Source: Rhizobium sp. ACO-34A
GTDB lineage: Bacteria; Pseudomonadota; Alphaproteobacteria; Rhizobiales; Rhizobiaceae
Length of the DNA: 64,000 bases
Direction of reading: 5' to 3'
Assembly (NCBI GenBank): GCA_002600635.1
Contig: CP021373.1
Span: 310,001-374,000 of the forward strand
Position numbers and translations under genes: made by a program. The notes beneath the pieces were generated by a model that was not told the DNA's origin, searched no databases, and worked only from the letters and a program-made list of their open reading frames with translations. Positions within the stretch are counted from its first letter, which is position 1, and each line of letters opens with the position of its first letter. This document shows positions 18,405 to 27,223 of this stretch, one piece after another.

Positions 18405-19210
18405 GGGATGCTCCTTTGACCGTATTCCGATTGAATCTTGAGTATGGTTTCCCGGCTGCGCAGCACCGCTTGCGCGAACAGTTTATCTCCGGCCTCGGGT
18501 GAGGCTTCCGAGGGCGTGCCGATGACGCCGTTGTCGCGGATCTGCTCGAACGGGCGCCAGACCGTCACGGCCGGTCCTGCATAAAGGTGCGGATCGGGCC
18601 ATGAGGGCGGTGTTCCACCGTCCGGGATCAGGGCCGTGCGCACGCTGCCGGGGATGACATGCATCATCAGCGAGGTTTCCAGCGCACAGGCATGTCCCGT
18701 TCCGCCGGCACTGTCGGGAAGAACTTCGCAGGCGATGTCGGCAATCAGATCGAAATAGGAGAACCCTGCCGACACCACGCCCTGGCGCCCGAGAGTGGTG
18801 ATCGCCACCTGTATGGCCGCGCGGTTGCCGCCATGGCCGTTGATGATGACCGGCAGGAAGCCGTCCTGCCAGAGGCATGAGCACAGATCGACCAGCACCG
18901 CAATGAAGGTCTGCGGGGTGAGGCTCATGGTGCCGGGAAAGGCGCGGTGGTGCTGGGAAGAGCCATAGGGAAAAGGCTCGCAGACGCGTATGCCGGGCTG
19001 GCCTTCCGCTGCCGCATGGGCAACAGCCGAGGCGAGCCAGATGTCGAGCCCCATCGGCAGATGCGGGCCATGCTGCTCGACGGCTCCTGTCGGCAGAAGC
19101 GCCACCGGTCTTGCCCCGCCCTCGCGCGCAAGCGACGCCGCCTCCGGCGATGTCATCCAGGCGAAGGATGTCGGGTCTTTGGGGAATGGCGCCTGGGAGG
19201 TCCGGTTCAT
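18401..19210 (-). CDS. Creatininase family amidohydrolase
   Basis: The 269-residue protein has metal-ligand positions of the creatininase fold: E45 and H47 in TGAVEQHGPH, D56 in GLD, H126 in NGHGGN and E178 in HACALETS. Family members open cyclic amides (creatinine) or remove formyl groups from purine and pterin precursors. It starts at 19210, overlapping the permease stop by four bases, and overlaps the aldehyde dehydrogenase by four bases, so it is embedded in the operon. The substrate is not known; a lactam or formamide group in the imported compound is suggested. Confidence 0.9.
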   Translation of the reverse strand: MNRTSQAPFPKDPTSFAWMTSPEAASLAREGGARPVALLPTGAVEQHGPHLPMGLDIWLASAVAHAAAEGQPGIRVCEPFPYGSSQHHRAFPGTMSLTPQTFIAVLVDLCSCLWQDGFLPVIINGHGGNRAAIQVAITTLGRQGVVSAGFSYFDLIADIACEVLPDSAGGTGHACALETSLMMHVIPGSVRTALIPDGGTPPSWPDPHLYAGPAVTVWRPFEQIRDNGVIGTPSEASPEAGDKLFAQAVLRSRETILKIQSEYGQRSIP

Positions 19211-20180
19211 CGCGCGGGCTCCATAAGCCGGGCCTTCGCATGGATCATGCCGGTATCCGCCAGCAGCGCTGCCATGATGATGGCTCCCTTGTAGAGTTCC
19301 AGGCTCGACGGATCGGTGCCGAAGATGCGCAGGGCGGTGGTCAGAAGGCTGACGATCAGAGCGCCGACGACCGTTCCCCAGACCGTGCCGCGCCCCCCGA
19401 AGATGCTGGTGCCGCCGAGTACGGTCGCAGCAATCGCGTCGAGCAGCAGCGAGGTGCCGCCGATGTTGGGAGTGACGACCGGCACCCGGCTGATCATGAT
19501 CGCGGCGGTGAGGAATACGAACAGGCCAGACGCCGTGTAGATGAGGATCGTGTGGCGGGCGACGGGTATGCCGGCGAGTTCGGCAGCGCTCGCGTCCGAA
19601 CCCAGCGCGTAGGTGCGCAGCCCGAAACGGGTCATGCGCATCAGGACGGCAGCGGCGGCGATGATCACCAGCGTTGCGAAAATCACATGCGGAATGCCGA
19701 GAGAGCGTTCCACGCCGATAAAGCGCAACGTCGGCTCCTTCAGCATCAGCACGCCCTTGGAGGCGACTGCGAGCGTCGCCCCTGCAGAACGACCATGGCT
19801 GCAAGTGTTGTGACGAAGGGCGGAATCTTCAGGAACGAGATAACGAGTCCATTGACGATGCCGACAGTCAACATGACAGCCAGACCGATCATCAACGAAA
19901 CAGGCAGGCCGAAACCGGCATCGACAAGGCTTGCGATCAGAACCGCGCAGAAGGCGACCCCGACGCCGGCGGCCAGGTCGATGCCGCCGGTCAGGAGAAC
20001 GATAAGCGCCCCGAGGGCAAGGACTGCGATCGGTGTCGCCTGCGAGACGATGTTGATCAGGCTCTGGCTGGAGATCACGCGGGGATCGACAATGGCGAAG
20101 ATCGCCATCAGCGCCACCAGCAGGATCAGCGGCGAAAGGTCCAGGACACGCTTCAGGACGCGGTTGCGAGAGGAAATCAT
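19207..20180 (-). pseudogene. Sugar-type ABC transporter permease with one frameshift
   Basis: The N-terminal 130 residues (helices from LSPLILLVALMAIFAI to TTLAAMVVLQG) and the C-terminal part (from VLMLKEPTLRFIG to the stop) lie in different frames. Adding one C to the CCCC run at 19779-19782 of the plus strand (G on the coding strand) joins them as LQGATLAVASKG and gives a 324-residue CUT2 permease. The stop overlaps the start of the creatininase-type gene. As with the permease at 10919-11948, the lesion is a single-base loss in a G/C run, so sequencing error or a recent mutation are both possible. It pairs with the permease-ATPase fusion upstream. Confidence 0.85.
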
Positions 20181-20240
20181 GTCAGTTCATCCTTCTGCCC
20201 GTTCGAGGGGTACAGGAATGGCGGAAGCTGGAGGCTTCAT

Positions 20241-22814
20241 TCATGTGCTTGCTCCCAGGCTGAATTGTCCGATGGGAAAGGCTGCGCCATGGTCCGTCTG
20301 GACCACGCCGAGGCGTCGGACGTTCTCGCCGAAGGCGAGCGCCATGACCTCTTCCTCGGTCGCGCCGCGCTTGAGTTCTCCGACCGAGCGTCCCTCGCAC
20401 ATAACGACGATGCGGTCGGCGACGCCCAGCACTTCCGGCAGTTCGGACGAGACCATGATGATGGCCGCGCCCTGCTGCTTGAGTTTCGCGATCAGGTGAT
20501 GAAGGTCGGACTTGGCACCGACGTCGACACCGCGGGTCGGCTCGTCGAGCAGGATGACGCGCGGCTTGGTGGCCAGCCACTTGCCGATCACGACCTTCTG
20601 CTGGTTGCCGCCGGAAAGCTCGATCGTCATCTTGTCGGGCTGGGCCGGGCGCACGCCGAGCGAGCCGATCAGTTCGCGGGCCAGACGGCCGATGCCGGTC
20701 ATCGACAGGATGCCGAAGCGACTATGCTCGCGAATCCAGGCCAGCGAGAGATTGTCGCGGATCGACATGGTGCCGACAAACCCTTCCAGGTGGCGGTCTT
20801 CCGGGATGTAGACGATACCGGCGCGGTTGGCGGCCCTGAGGTCACCGCCATGGGCTGTGCCGAACACATCGATCGAGCCCTGCTGCAATGTGTCGAGACC
20901 GGCGATCAGGCGCAGCACCTCGGAACGGCCGCTGCCCATCAGGCCGGCAAGCGCCACGATCTCGCCGCAGCGCACATGAAGCGAAGCGGATTGCAGGAGC
21001 TTGCCGTTGGAGATGTCCTTGACCTCGACCGCGATTTCGCCGATCTCGGCCTGAAGATGGGGGAAGATGTCTCCGACTTCGCGGCCGACCATCATGGAAA
21101 CGATCTCGGCCTCATCCGTCTCGCTGGTCTTGCGCTCGCCGATGAACTTGCCGTCGCGCAACACGACCACGCGGTCGCACTGGTTGAAGATCTCTTCCAT
21201 CTTGTGGGAGATGTAGAGGATGCCGGCGCCCCGGGCCTTCAGGCGCTCGATCAGCATGTAAAGCTGATCGCGTTCCCGGTTGGAAAGCGCGCTGGTCGGC
21301 TCGTCCATGACCATGAACCAGGCATCGGCAAGGACCGCGCGGGCGATTTCCACCATCTGCTGGCGACCGACCGACAGCGTGCGCAGTTCGGCATCGACGT
21401 CGATGTCGAGCGAGAGCTCGTCCATGATCGCCCTGGCCTCCCGGCGCATGCGGCGGCGATCGAGCAGGCCGAAGACGTTGCGCGGCTCGCGACCGACAAA
21501 CATGTTCTCGGCGACGGTAAGGTCCGGCGACAGGCTGAAATGCTGGTGGATGACACTGATGCCCCTGGCGTCTTTGGGGGAGGCAAAGGTCACGGGCTTG
21601 CCGTCCATCAGGAGCCGGCCCTCGTCGGGGCGGTAGACGCCGGAAATGCACTTGACCAGCGTCGACTTGCCTGCGCCGTTCTCGCCCGCGAGCGCCACCA
21701 CCTCACCGGCCGAAACGGTAAACGAGACGCCATCGAGCGCCTTCACGCCGGGAAAGATCTTGCCGATGCCGCTCAGCGTGATCGAGCGCTTTTCAATTTC
21801 GGCGGTTGCCGTCTCCCCGGCCGCGGCCGCACCGGCAGACTTCGCACGGCGTCGCAGCGACGCGACAAGGCGGGTGATCGCCTCCGGCTGGCTGGTCAGG
21901 ACCGCGACCACGATCAGGGCGCCGGTAATGTAGTAGATGATGATCTGCGGGACCTGCAGGAAGGAGAGGCCGGTGTTGATGACGCCAAGCAGCAGCGCGC
22001 CGATGGCGGTGCCCCATATGGAGCCGCGCCCGCCGGAAAGCTTGGTGCCGCCGATGATGGCCGCGGTGATGGCGGTGAACTCGAGACCGGTCCCGGCAAG
22101 CGGCTGGGCTGAACCGAGGCGGCCGATGGTGAGGATCGCGCCGAGGCCCGCCGTGGCGCCGGCGATCAGATAAACCGAGATGCGGACGAGATCGACCGGC
22201 ACCATGGAGACGCGAGCCGCCTCGGCATTGCCGCCGACGGCGTAGATCCAGCGCCCGTAGACCGTACGACGCAGCACAAACCACCAGGCACAAAGCAGTA
22301 TGGCGGCGATGACGACCGACACCGGCAAAGGACCGATCGTGGCGCGGCCTGCATACAGCACGACAGGATCGGTGATGGCCAGGCTCGACGCGCCCGACAG
22401 GCTGAGCGAGAGGCCACGGGCAAAGGCCATGGTGGCAAGCGTGGCGATGAAGGGCGAAATGCCGGCAAGACCGATGAGAAGGCCGTTGAGGAGACCGATC
22501 ATCGCGCCGCTGGCGATGGCGGCGAGAAGCGTGAGCGCGGCTGATCCGGTGGCCGCAAAGACGATACCGGCCGACACGCCGGCAAAGGCGAGCGTGCTGC
22601 CGACCGAGATGTCGATGCCGCGAGCGATGATGACGGCGGTCATGGCAAAGGCCACAAGCGCAATGACCGCGCTCTGCTGGGCGATGCTGACGAAATTGCC
22701 CGCCGACAGGAACCGGGGATCAATCCAGCCAAAGACGGCAATGGCGACCGCGAGCACGACGATCAGCACCGGCTCGTTGTGGCGCAACAGGGATGTGAAC
22801 CGGGAGTGTGACAC
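20241..22814 (-). CDS. ABC transporter permease-ATPase fusion (RbsC plus RbsA in one chain)
   Basis: One 857-residue chain carries a CUT2 permease domain (about 1-330) and, after an Ala-rich linker, two ATPase domains. The first has Walker A GENGAGKST, signature LSVGRQQMVEIARAV and MVMDEPTSA. The second has a degenerate P-loop (GLMGSGRSE), signature LSGGNQQKVVIGKW and LLDEPTRGVD. The GTG at 22814 is preferred because GGAGG lies seven bases upstream; an ATG at 22922 is possible but adds a low-complexity leader. A second separate permease follows, so the importer probably has a heterodimeric membrane part. The fusion of channel and motor is unusual for this family. Confidence 0.9.
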   Translation of the reverse strand: MSHSRFTSLLRHNEPVLIVVLAVAIAVFGWIDPRFLSAGNFVSIAQQSAVIALVAFAMTAVIIARGIDISVGSTLAFAGVSAGIVFAATGSAALTLLAAIASGAMIGLLNGLLIGLAGISPFIATLATMAFARGLSLSLSGASSLAITDPVVLYAGRATIGPLPVSVVIAAILLCAWWFVLRRTVYGRWIYAVGGNAEAARVSMVPVDLVRISVYLIAGATAGLGAILTIGRLGSAQPLAGTGLEFTAITAAIIGGTKLSGGRGSIWGTAIGALLLGVINTGLSFLQVPQIIIYYITGALIVVAVLTSQPEAITRLVASLRRRAKSAGAAAAGETATAEIEKRSITLSGIGKIFPGVKALDGVSFTVSAGEVVALAGENGAGKSTLVKCISGVYRPDEGRLLMDGKPVTFASPKDARGISVIHQHFSLSPDLTVAENMFVGREPRNVFGLLDRRRMRREARAIMDELSLDIDVDAELRTLSVGRQQMVEIARAVLADAWFMVMDEPTSALSNRERDQLYMLIERLKARGAGILYISHKMEEIFNQCDRVVVLRDGKFIGERKTSETDEAEIVSMMVGREVGDIFPHLQAEIGEIAVEVKDISNGKLLQSASLHVRCGEIVALAGLMGSGRSEVLRLIAGLDTLQQGSIDVFGTAHGGDLRAANRAGIVYIPEDRHLEGFVGTMSIRDNLSLAWIREHSRFGILSMTGIGRLARELIGSLGVRPAQPDKMTIELSGGNQQKVVIGKWLATKPRVILLDEPTRGVDVGAKSDLHHLIAKLKQQGAAIIMVSSELPEVLGVADRIVVMCEGRSVGELKRGATEEEVMALAFGENVRRLGVVQTDHGAAFPIGQFSLGAST

Positions 22815-22888
22815 TTGACGACCTCCATGGAACGGTGCCGCACCGACCGCCGGGGCGGAAGCGATGCTCGGAAAACTACGGTTGGAAG

Positions 22889-22917
22889 CGACCGGCGCGG
22901 GTTGGGAGCGCCGGTCG
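22889..22917 (-). other. Strong intercistronic hairpin after the binding protein gene
   Basis: CGACCGGCGC (22889-22898) and GCGCCGGTCG (22908-22917) form a perfect 10-base stem with a 9-base loop, 16 bases after the binding protein stop on the coding strand and before the permease-ATPase gene. Without a T-run it is better read as an mRNA-stabilising or partially terminating structure that raises binding protein yield over the membrane genes. Confidence 0.6.
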
Positions 22918-22932
22918 TCCATGACGCGGCGC

Positions 22933-23952
22933 TTACTTGCCGACGGTCATCGCCGATGCTGGGACCTTCGGTCCGAGCTGCTCGGTGTAGTTCTTGGCCT
23001 CGACGGCCTGCTTCTCGGTGTTGATATAGTCGACGCTCAGACCCGCGGACTTCAGCTTTTCGGCCGTCTCGTCGGAGGTGACGAAATAGGTCGGCATGTA
23101 GAGGTCCTTGGGCAGCTCCTCGCCATTGGCAAGGCGTGCTGCGACAGCAACGTTCCAGTAGCCGACACGATAGGCGCCGGTCATGACGTCCATGACCATC
23201 TTGCCGCTGTCGATCAGCTCCTTCATCTCGGCATCGCCGTCATAGCCGCCATAGATAAGCTCGCTGCCCATGGCCGAGGCAACGGAATCGGCTGCCAGGC
23301 AAAGGCTATCGGAAATGCAGGCGACGGCCTTCAGATCCGGATAGGTCGTCAACCAGGTCTGGGCGGCGTTGGTCGCCTTGGCGGCATCCCAACCGGTCGG
23401 CTCGACACCGACGATCTTGATGTCGGGGAATTCCTTTTCCATCGTTTCGACGAAGCCCTTTTCCCGGGTGTCGGAGACGAAGTTGCCGCGCGAGCCCACG
23501 AGCAGGGCGATTTCGCCCTTGCCGCCGAGCGAGGTGCCGATCGCGCGGGCGACCATGGCCATGTTGTTGTAGTCGGGATAAAGCGTCGAGTAGTTCTCGC
23601 CGGCCTCGACCTTGTTGCCCATGGTGATGACCGGAATGCCGGCAGCGGTGGCCTTTTCGATCACCGGGACAACGGCATTCTTGTCGATCGGATCGATTAG
23701 GATGGCGCTGACGCCCTGGTTGATGAAGTTTTCGATGATGCCGACCTGCTTTTCGAGGCTGCCTTCGGCGCTCTGCCAGGTGGACTTGACGCCGTAGTCG
23801 GAGGCGGCGACGTCGCCGGCTTCCTTCATGCGGACGTAGAAGGAGTTCTGCAGGTCGATCGCGGCGAGCCCTAGGACCTTTTCCTCGGCGAGCGACGGAG
23901 TTGCCAGCGCAAGTGCGACCAGCGCGACGGATGTCTTGAGAATGCTACGCAT
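22933..23952 (-). CDS. Sugar-type ABC transporter substrate-binding protein
   Basis: The 339-residue secreted protein has a signal peptide ending near SLAEE, then the type I binding protein pattern: an opening VLGLAAIDLQNSFY, INQGVSAILIDPIDKNAV, and a hinge near YGGYDGD. It belongs to the Peripla_BP_4 (ribose/autoinducer-2) group. It is encoded upstream of the permease-ATPase fusion. Although the transporter is of sugar type, the surrounding enzymes act on amide, amino and alcohol groups, so the ligand may be a polar amide or amino-alcohol rather than a simple sugar. Confidence 0.92.
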   Translation of the reverse strand: MRSILKTSVALVALALATPSLAEEKVLGLAAIDLQNSFYVRMKEAGDVAASDYGVKSTWQSAEGSLEKQVGIIENFINQGVSAILIDPIDKNAVVPVIEKATAAGIPVITMGNKVEAGENYSTLYPDYNNMAMVARAIGTSLGGKGEIALLVGSRGNFVSDTREKGFVETMEKEFPDIKIVGVEPTGWDAAKATNAAQTWLTTYPDLKAVACISDSLCLAADSVASAMGSELIYGGYDGDAEMKELIDSGKMVMDVMTGAYRVGYWNVAVAARLANGEELPKDLYMPTYFVTSDETAEKLKSAGLSVDYINTEKQAVEAKNYTEQLGPKVPASAMTVGK

Positions 23953-24066
23953 GTTTTAGTTCTCCTCTGCCATCAGCAGTTCTTTGGATGGTGGCATTTC
24001 GGGCGTTTTCCGCCTCTTGTTCAGTCTTGACCGATGGGTTCCGCGATCTGCGGTATCGGTGATCGC

Positions 24067-24085
24067 GTGCCGCAGGTCGCGGCAC
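24067..24085 (-). other. Hairpin in the structured gap between dehydratase and binding protein genes
   Basis: GTGCCGC (24067-24073) and GCGGCAC (24079-24085) form a 7-base stem with a 5-base loop. It sits in the 161-base gap between the dehydratase stop (24114) and the binding protein start (23952). A second, weaker pairing of GCGATC elements lies beside it. This may be a processing or attenuation site ahead of the transporter genes; no promoter was obvious. Confidence 0.4.
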
Positions 24086-24113
24086 TCGCATCTTGTTCGG
24101 GCGTCGGCACTGA

Positions 24114-25052
24114 TCAGGCGCTGAGACCGTCCACGCCGGCGCCACAAACAAGGCCGGCAATTCTCTCTCCTTTTTCCGCAGTGACCGCGCCCGACATTAG
24201 GGCCGCGAGCGAGGCGGCACCGCTCAGATCGGCGGCGATACCGAATTCGAACCACAAGAGTTCGGCGGCGCGTTGCATGTCCTCGTCCTTGATCAGCACG
24301 ATATCGTCGACATGCTTTCGAGCGACCTCGTAGATGCGTTCATCGGTGCGTCCGCAGGCCATGGTGGCGACGCGGGTGGTGATCTCGGGAAGGCGGACGA
24401 CCCGGCCGGCGGCAAAGGAGGCATGCAGGGTTGGAGAGCCGACGGGCTCGACGCCGATGATGCGTGCCTTTGGATTGACGGCCTTGATGACCTGCGACAT
24501 GCCGGTGATCAGCCCGCCGCCGCCGATGGCGATGATGTAGAGATCGACCTCCGGTATCTGCTCCAGCATCTCGACGGCCACGGTGCCCTGGCCCGAGACG
24601 ATGGCATCGTCGGCAAAGGGATGCATGTAGAAGGCGCCGGATTCCCCGGCGAAGGCGAGGGCCGCTTCATGCGCCTCGTCCCAGACAGAGCCGGCATAAC
24701 GAACATCGGCTCCCCATTTCTTCAGTTTCTGCTCCTTGATCGGGCTGGCATTGGTCGGCAGGAAAATGGTGGCCGGAACACCGGACTGGCGGGCCATATA
24801 GGCCGTCGCCAGTCCATGATTGCCGCCCGATGCGGCCACGAGCCCGTTCTTCAGCTGCTCCGGCGCCAGTGTCTTGACGCGGTTGACCGCACCACGGATC
24901 TTGAAGGAGCCGCTGACCTGCAGGCATTCGAGCTTCAGGTGGAATTCCTGCGGCAGGTCTGCGCCGGCGCAGTGAGAAAGCTTCAAGATCGGCGTGCGGC
25001 GGATGAAGGGTCTGACGCGTTCGGCAGCCGCCTTGATGCTCTCAACGCTCAT
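24114..25052 (-). CDS. PLP-dependent threonine/serine dehydratase-like enzyme
   Basis: A 312-residue fold type II PLP enzyme. The cofactor lysine is K51 in SGSFKIRGA, the phosphate/substrate loop is SGGNHG at 75-80, and the glycine-rich cofactor phosphate site is IGGGGLITG. It lacks the C-terminal regulatory domain of biosynthetic IlvA, as expected of catabolic dehydratases, serine racemases and the hydroxyectoine-pathway enzyme EutB. It overlaps the deacylase gene by 11 bases. Beta-elimination of a hydroxy amino acid would give an enamine for the operon's RidA. Confidence 0.92.
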   Translation of the reverse strand: MSVESIKAAAERVRPFIRRTPILKLSHCAGADLPQEFHLKLECLQVSGSFKIRGAVNRVKTLAPEQLKNGLVAASGGNHGLATAYMARQSGVPATIFLPTNASPIKEQKLKKWGADVRYAGSVWDEAHEAALAFAGESGAFYMHPFADDAIVSGQGTVAVEMLEQIPEVDLYIIAIGGGGLITGMSQVIKAVNPKARIIGVEPVGSPTLHASFAAGRVVRLPEITTRVATMACGRTDERIYEVARKHVDDIVLIKDEDMQRAAELLWFEFGIAADLSGAASLAALMSGAVTAEKGERIAGLVCGAGVDGLSA

Positions 25053-26133
25053 TGCCGCTCTCCTCGCTGGCCAGGGCTTCGGGATATTCGTTGGCAAGTA
25101 CGAAGCAGCAATTGCCCGGACGCACCCGTCCCGGCTGGCGCTTGGCGAAAACCACGCCGTCGATCGGATGATGGAGCACCACCGGCTCACGCTGCGGGGT
25201 GCGCAGGAAGTGGATACGGCCAGCGACATCGCCCTTGGCGACCGCTGCGCCGAGTTCGCTGATCGGTTCGAACACGCCGTCCTCATCCGAGATGATGTAG
25301 CCTTGCGGGCCTGGAACCTTGAGCACACGGGCGTTGGCGCCCGCAGGGATCTCGACTTCGCCTTTCAGGATGCCGGCATGTCTGAGCACGTTGCGGATGC
25401 CGCGGCGGCAAATCGCCAGCGCGTCCTGGCTGACGAGGCCGCCGCCGGCCATCTCGCTGCCGATCACGATTAGCCCCTGCAGGTTGGCGGCCGCCGTCGA
25501 CGTACGGGTTTCTCCGAGATTGTCGACCATCACCACCGTCGGAGCGCCGAAAGCCAGCGTCGCCTTGATGTTCAGACGGTGGCCATCCGGCGTCGGCGAG
25601 GGTTCGATGATTGCGGACGGCAGGATCATCAGCGAGGAGCCGCCGGAATGCAGGTCGAGGAAATAGTCGGCGATCGGGAACAGGCAGTCATTGACGTAAG
25701 CGGCGATCTGGCTCGTCAGCGTGCCGTTGAAATCGCCGGGAAAGCTTCGGTTGAAGTTGAGGCCGTCCACAGGCGAAGTACGCGTACCGGCTTCGACCGC
25801 ACGGACATTGATGGCCGGGATCGCGATGACGCGACCGTTGATATCGGCAGGATCAATCTCGCGCAGGAATTCACCGAGCGCGATCGGACCTTCGTATTCG
25901 TCACCATGATTGCCGGCTTCGATGAGCATGGTCGGGCCGTTGCCGTTCTTCACCACGGCCAGCGGCACCTGCACGGTTCCCCAGGCGTCGTCATGGGGGG
26001 ACTGGGGCACGCTGAAATAACCGATCTGTTTGCCGTCCCGGTCAAGATCGATCGAAGTGAAGACGCTGTTGCGTCGCGGCGTGGCGACCCTGCGGACCTT
26101 CGCTTCACTCTTGACCACTGTCAGATTTGTCAT
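25042..26133 (-). CDS. Succinylglutamate desuccinylase/aspartoacylase family deacylase (DoeB-like)
   Basis: The 363-residue zinc hydrolase has H76 and E79 in GNHGDEYEG and H162 in DLHSGG as the likely metal ligands. A C-terminal beta domain (from about residue 275) contains PGPQGYIISDEDG, as in AstE/AspA relatives and the ectoine-pathway deacetylase DoeB/EutE. Such enzymes remove acyl groups from N-acyl amino acids. It is the first gene of the operon; the ATG at 26133 is about 60 bases from the palindrome that probably controls the operon. Confidence 0.9.
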   Translation of the reverse strand: MTNLTVVKSEAKVRRVATPRRNSVFTSIDLDRDGKQIGYFSVPQSPHDDAWGTVQVPLAVVKNGNGPTMLIEAGNHGDEYEGPIALGEFLREIDPADINGRVIAIPAINVRAVEAGTRTSPVDGLNFNRSFPGDFNGTLTSQIAAYVNDCLFPIADYFLDLHSGGSSLMILPSAIIEPSPTPDGHRLNIKATLAFGAPTVVMVDNLGETRTSTAAANLQGLIVIGSEMAGGGLVSQDALAICRRGIRNVLRHAGILKGEVEIPAGANARVLKVPGPQGYIISDEDGVFEPISELGAAVAKGDVAGRIHFLRTPQREPVVLHHPIDGVVFAKRQPGRVRPGNCCFVLANEYPEALASEESGNER

Positions 26134-26193
26134 TGCAAGCACTCGTCCTTCTTCTCGTTGGGGCGAGTGTGGCAGTTTTATATATGGAGTCAA

Positions 26194-26208
26194 GTTTCTA
26201 TATGAAAC
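26194..26208. promoter_or_regulatory. Candidate IclR-family operator
   Basis: GTTTC-TATAT-GAAAC is a perfect 15-base palindrome in the 100-to-130-base gap between the divergent deacylase operon and the IclR gene. IclR-family boxes often have the TTTC/GAAA form (for example KdgR sites). An AT-rich stretch beside it (26174-26187) may be a promoter element. Confidence 0.55.
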
Positions 26209-26265
26209 AAATGACAGGGTGGCAGAGATTTTATTATGTTTGGCTCGACAATGAGGATTCGTGCC

Positions 26266-27075
26266 ATGAACGAGACTGCAGCCGACGCGGGAAAGCCTGC
26301 TTATTCCGCCCCGGCATTGACCAAGGGGCTGGAGGTTCTCGAGCTTCTGGCGGAAACCCGTAACCCTTTGACGATGAAGGAAATTGCCGATGGCCTCGGG
26401 CGCTCGAAGAGCGAGATTTTCCGCATGCTGGTTGCATTGCAGGAGCGTGGCTATATCGACAGGGATCCCGAGACCGACGCCTATTCGCTCACCGACCGAC
26501 TGTTCAAGCTCGGCCTTCACACGCCGAGCGCGCAGGACCTCATGACGGCGGCCATGCCGGAACTTTCCCGCATTGCGCTCGACACCCGACAGTCGCCGCA
26601 TCTCGTCGTGGTCAATCACGGATTGACCGTGGTGACCGCCGCGGTTCCCGGCGGCGAGGACATGTCGTTCACGCTGCGGCTGGGTTATGGCCGCATTGCC
26701 TCGGATTCGACCTCGGGCCAGGTCATGCTCGCATTCCAGGCGCCTGAAATGGCTGAGCGCATTCTCGTCGAATGCGAAGCCCATTCGCCGAAGCCGATCG
26801 ATCGGCCGACTCTGGCGGCTCACCTTGAGGGTATCCGCGATCGCGGCTACGAATTGCGCCAGAGCCGCGACTTTGTCGGCATCACCGACATCTGCTGCCC
26901 GATCCTCGGTGCCGACGGAAATGCGGTGGCCGCGGTCATCATCGCCTATGTCAATCGTCACACCCGGGAAAACCGCCACGAACACACCGTCAACACGTTG
27001 AAGGCGGCCTGCGATCGCATATCCGCCAAGCTTTCCAACCGTGTTCGACCGCCGGGAGAATTCTCACCCGATTAA
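26266..27075 (+). CDS. IclR family transcriptional regulator
   Basis: A 269-residue regulator with an N-terminal winged HTH (LTMKEIADGLGRSKSEIFRMLVALQERGYI) and the C-terminal IclR effector domain with DFVGITDICCPIL near its end. The ATG at 26266 is favoured because GAGGA lies ahead of it; in-frame ATGs at 26236 and 26251 would add 10 or 5 residues. It is divergent from the nine-gene operon 14663-26133 and is the natural candidate for its control. Confidence 0.92.
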   Translation: MNETAADAGKPAYSAPALTKGLEVLELLAETRNPLTMKEIADGLGRSKSEIFRMLVALQERGYIDRDPETDAYSLTDRLFKLGLHTPSAQDLMTAAMPELSRIALDTRQSPHLVVVNHGLTVVTAAVPGGEDMSFTLRLGYGRIASDSTSGQVMLAFQAPEMAERILVECEAHSPKPIDRPTLAAHLEGIRDRGYELRQSRDFVGITDICCPILGADGNAVAAVIIAYVNRHTRENRHEHTVNTLKAACDRISAKLSNRVRPPGEFSPD

Positions 27076-27175
27076 AGCATAATCCGACCGGAGTGAAACG
27101 AGGATCGACAAGATTATGCTTCAAACAAAAGAGTTTAGAGCGCCGATCGGATTCCATCGGATCGAAACGCGCTCT
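27075..27175. repeat. Rhizobial-style intergenic palindromic element
   Basis: Two adjacent inverted repeats fill the convergent gap between the IclR and ATPase genes. AAGCATAATC (27075-27084) pairs with GATTATGCTT (27112-27121). AGAGCGC (27137-27143) pairs with GCGCTCT (27169-27175) around an inner CCGAT/ATCGG palindrome. The second half resembles the abundant small dispersed elements of Rhizobiaceae genomes. Only this copy was noticed in the window. It may act as a bidirectional transcript end. Confidence 0.65.
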
Positions 27176-27223
27176 CAGGACGGATAAGTTCGCCGTTCGC
27201 CAACGGATTTCGTGTTGGCGATG

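Noticed and set aside
14663..26133. Ectoine degradation operon
   Set aside because: The dehydratase and deacylase are similar to EutB and DoeB, but ectoine hydrolase, ornithine cyclodeaminase-like EutC and the Ehu-type transporter are absent, and a CUT2 transporter, GMC enzyme and creatininase are not part of that pathway.
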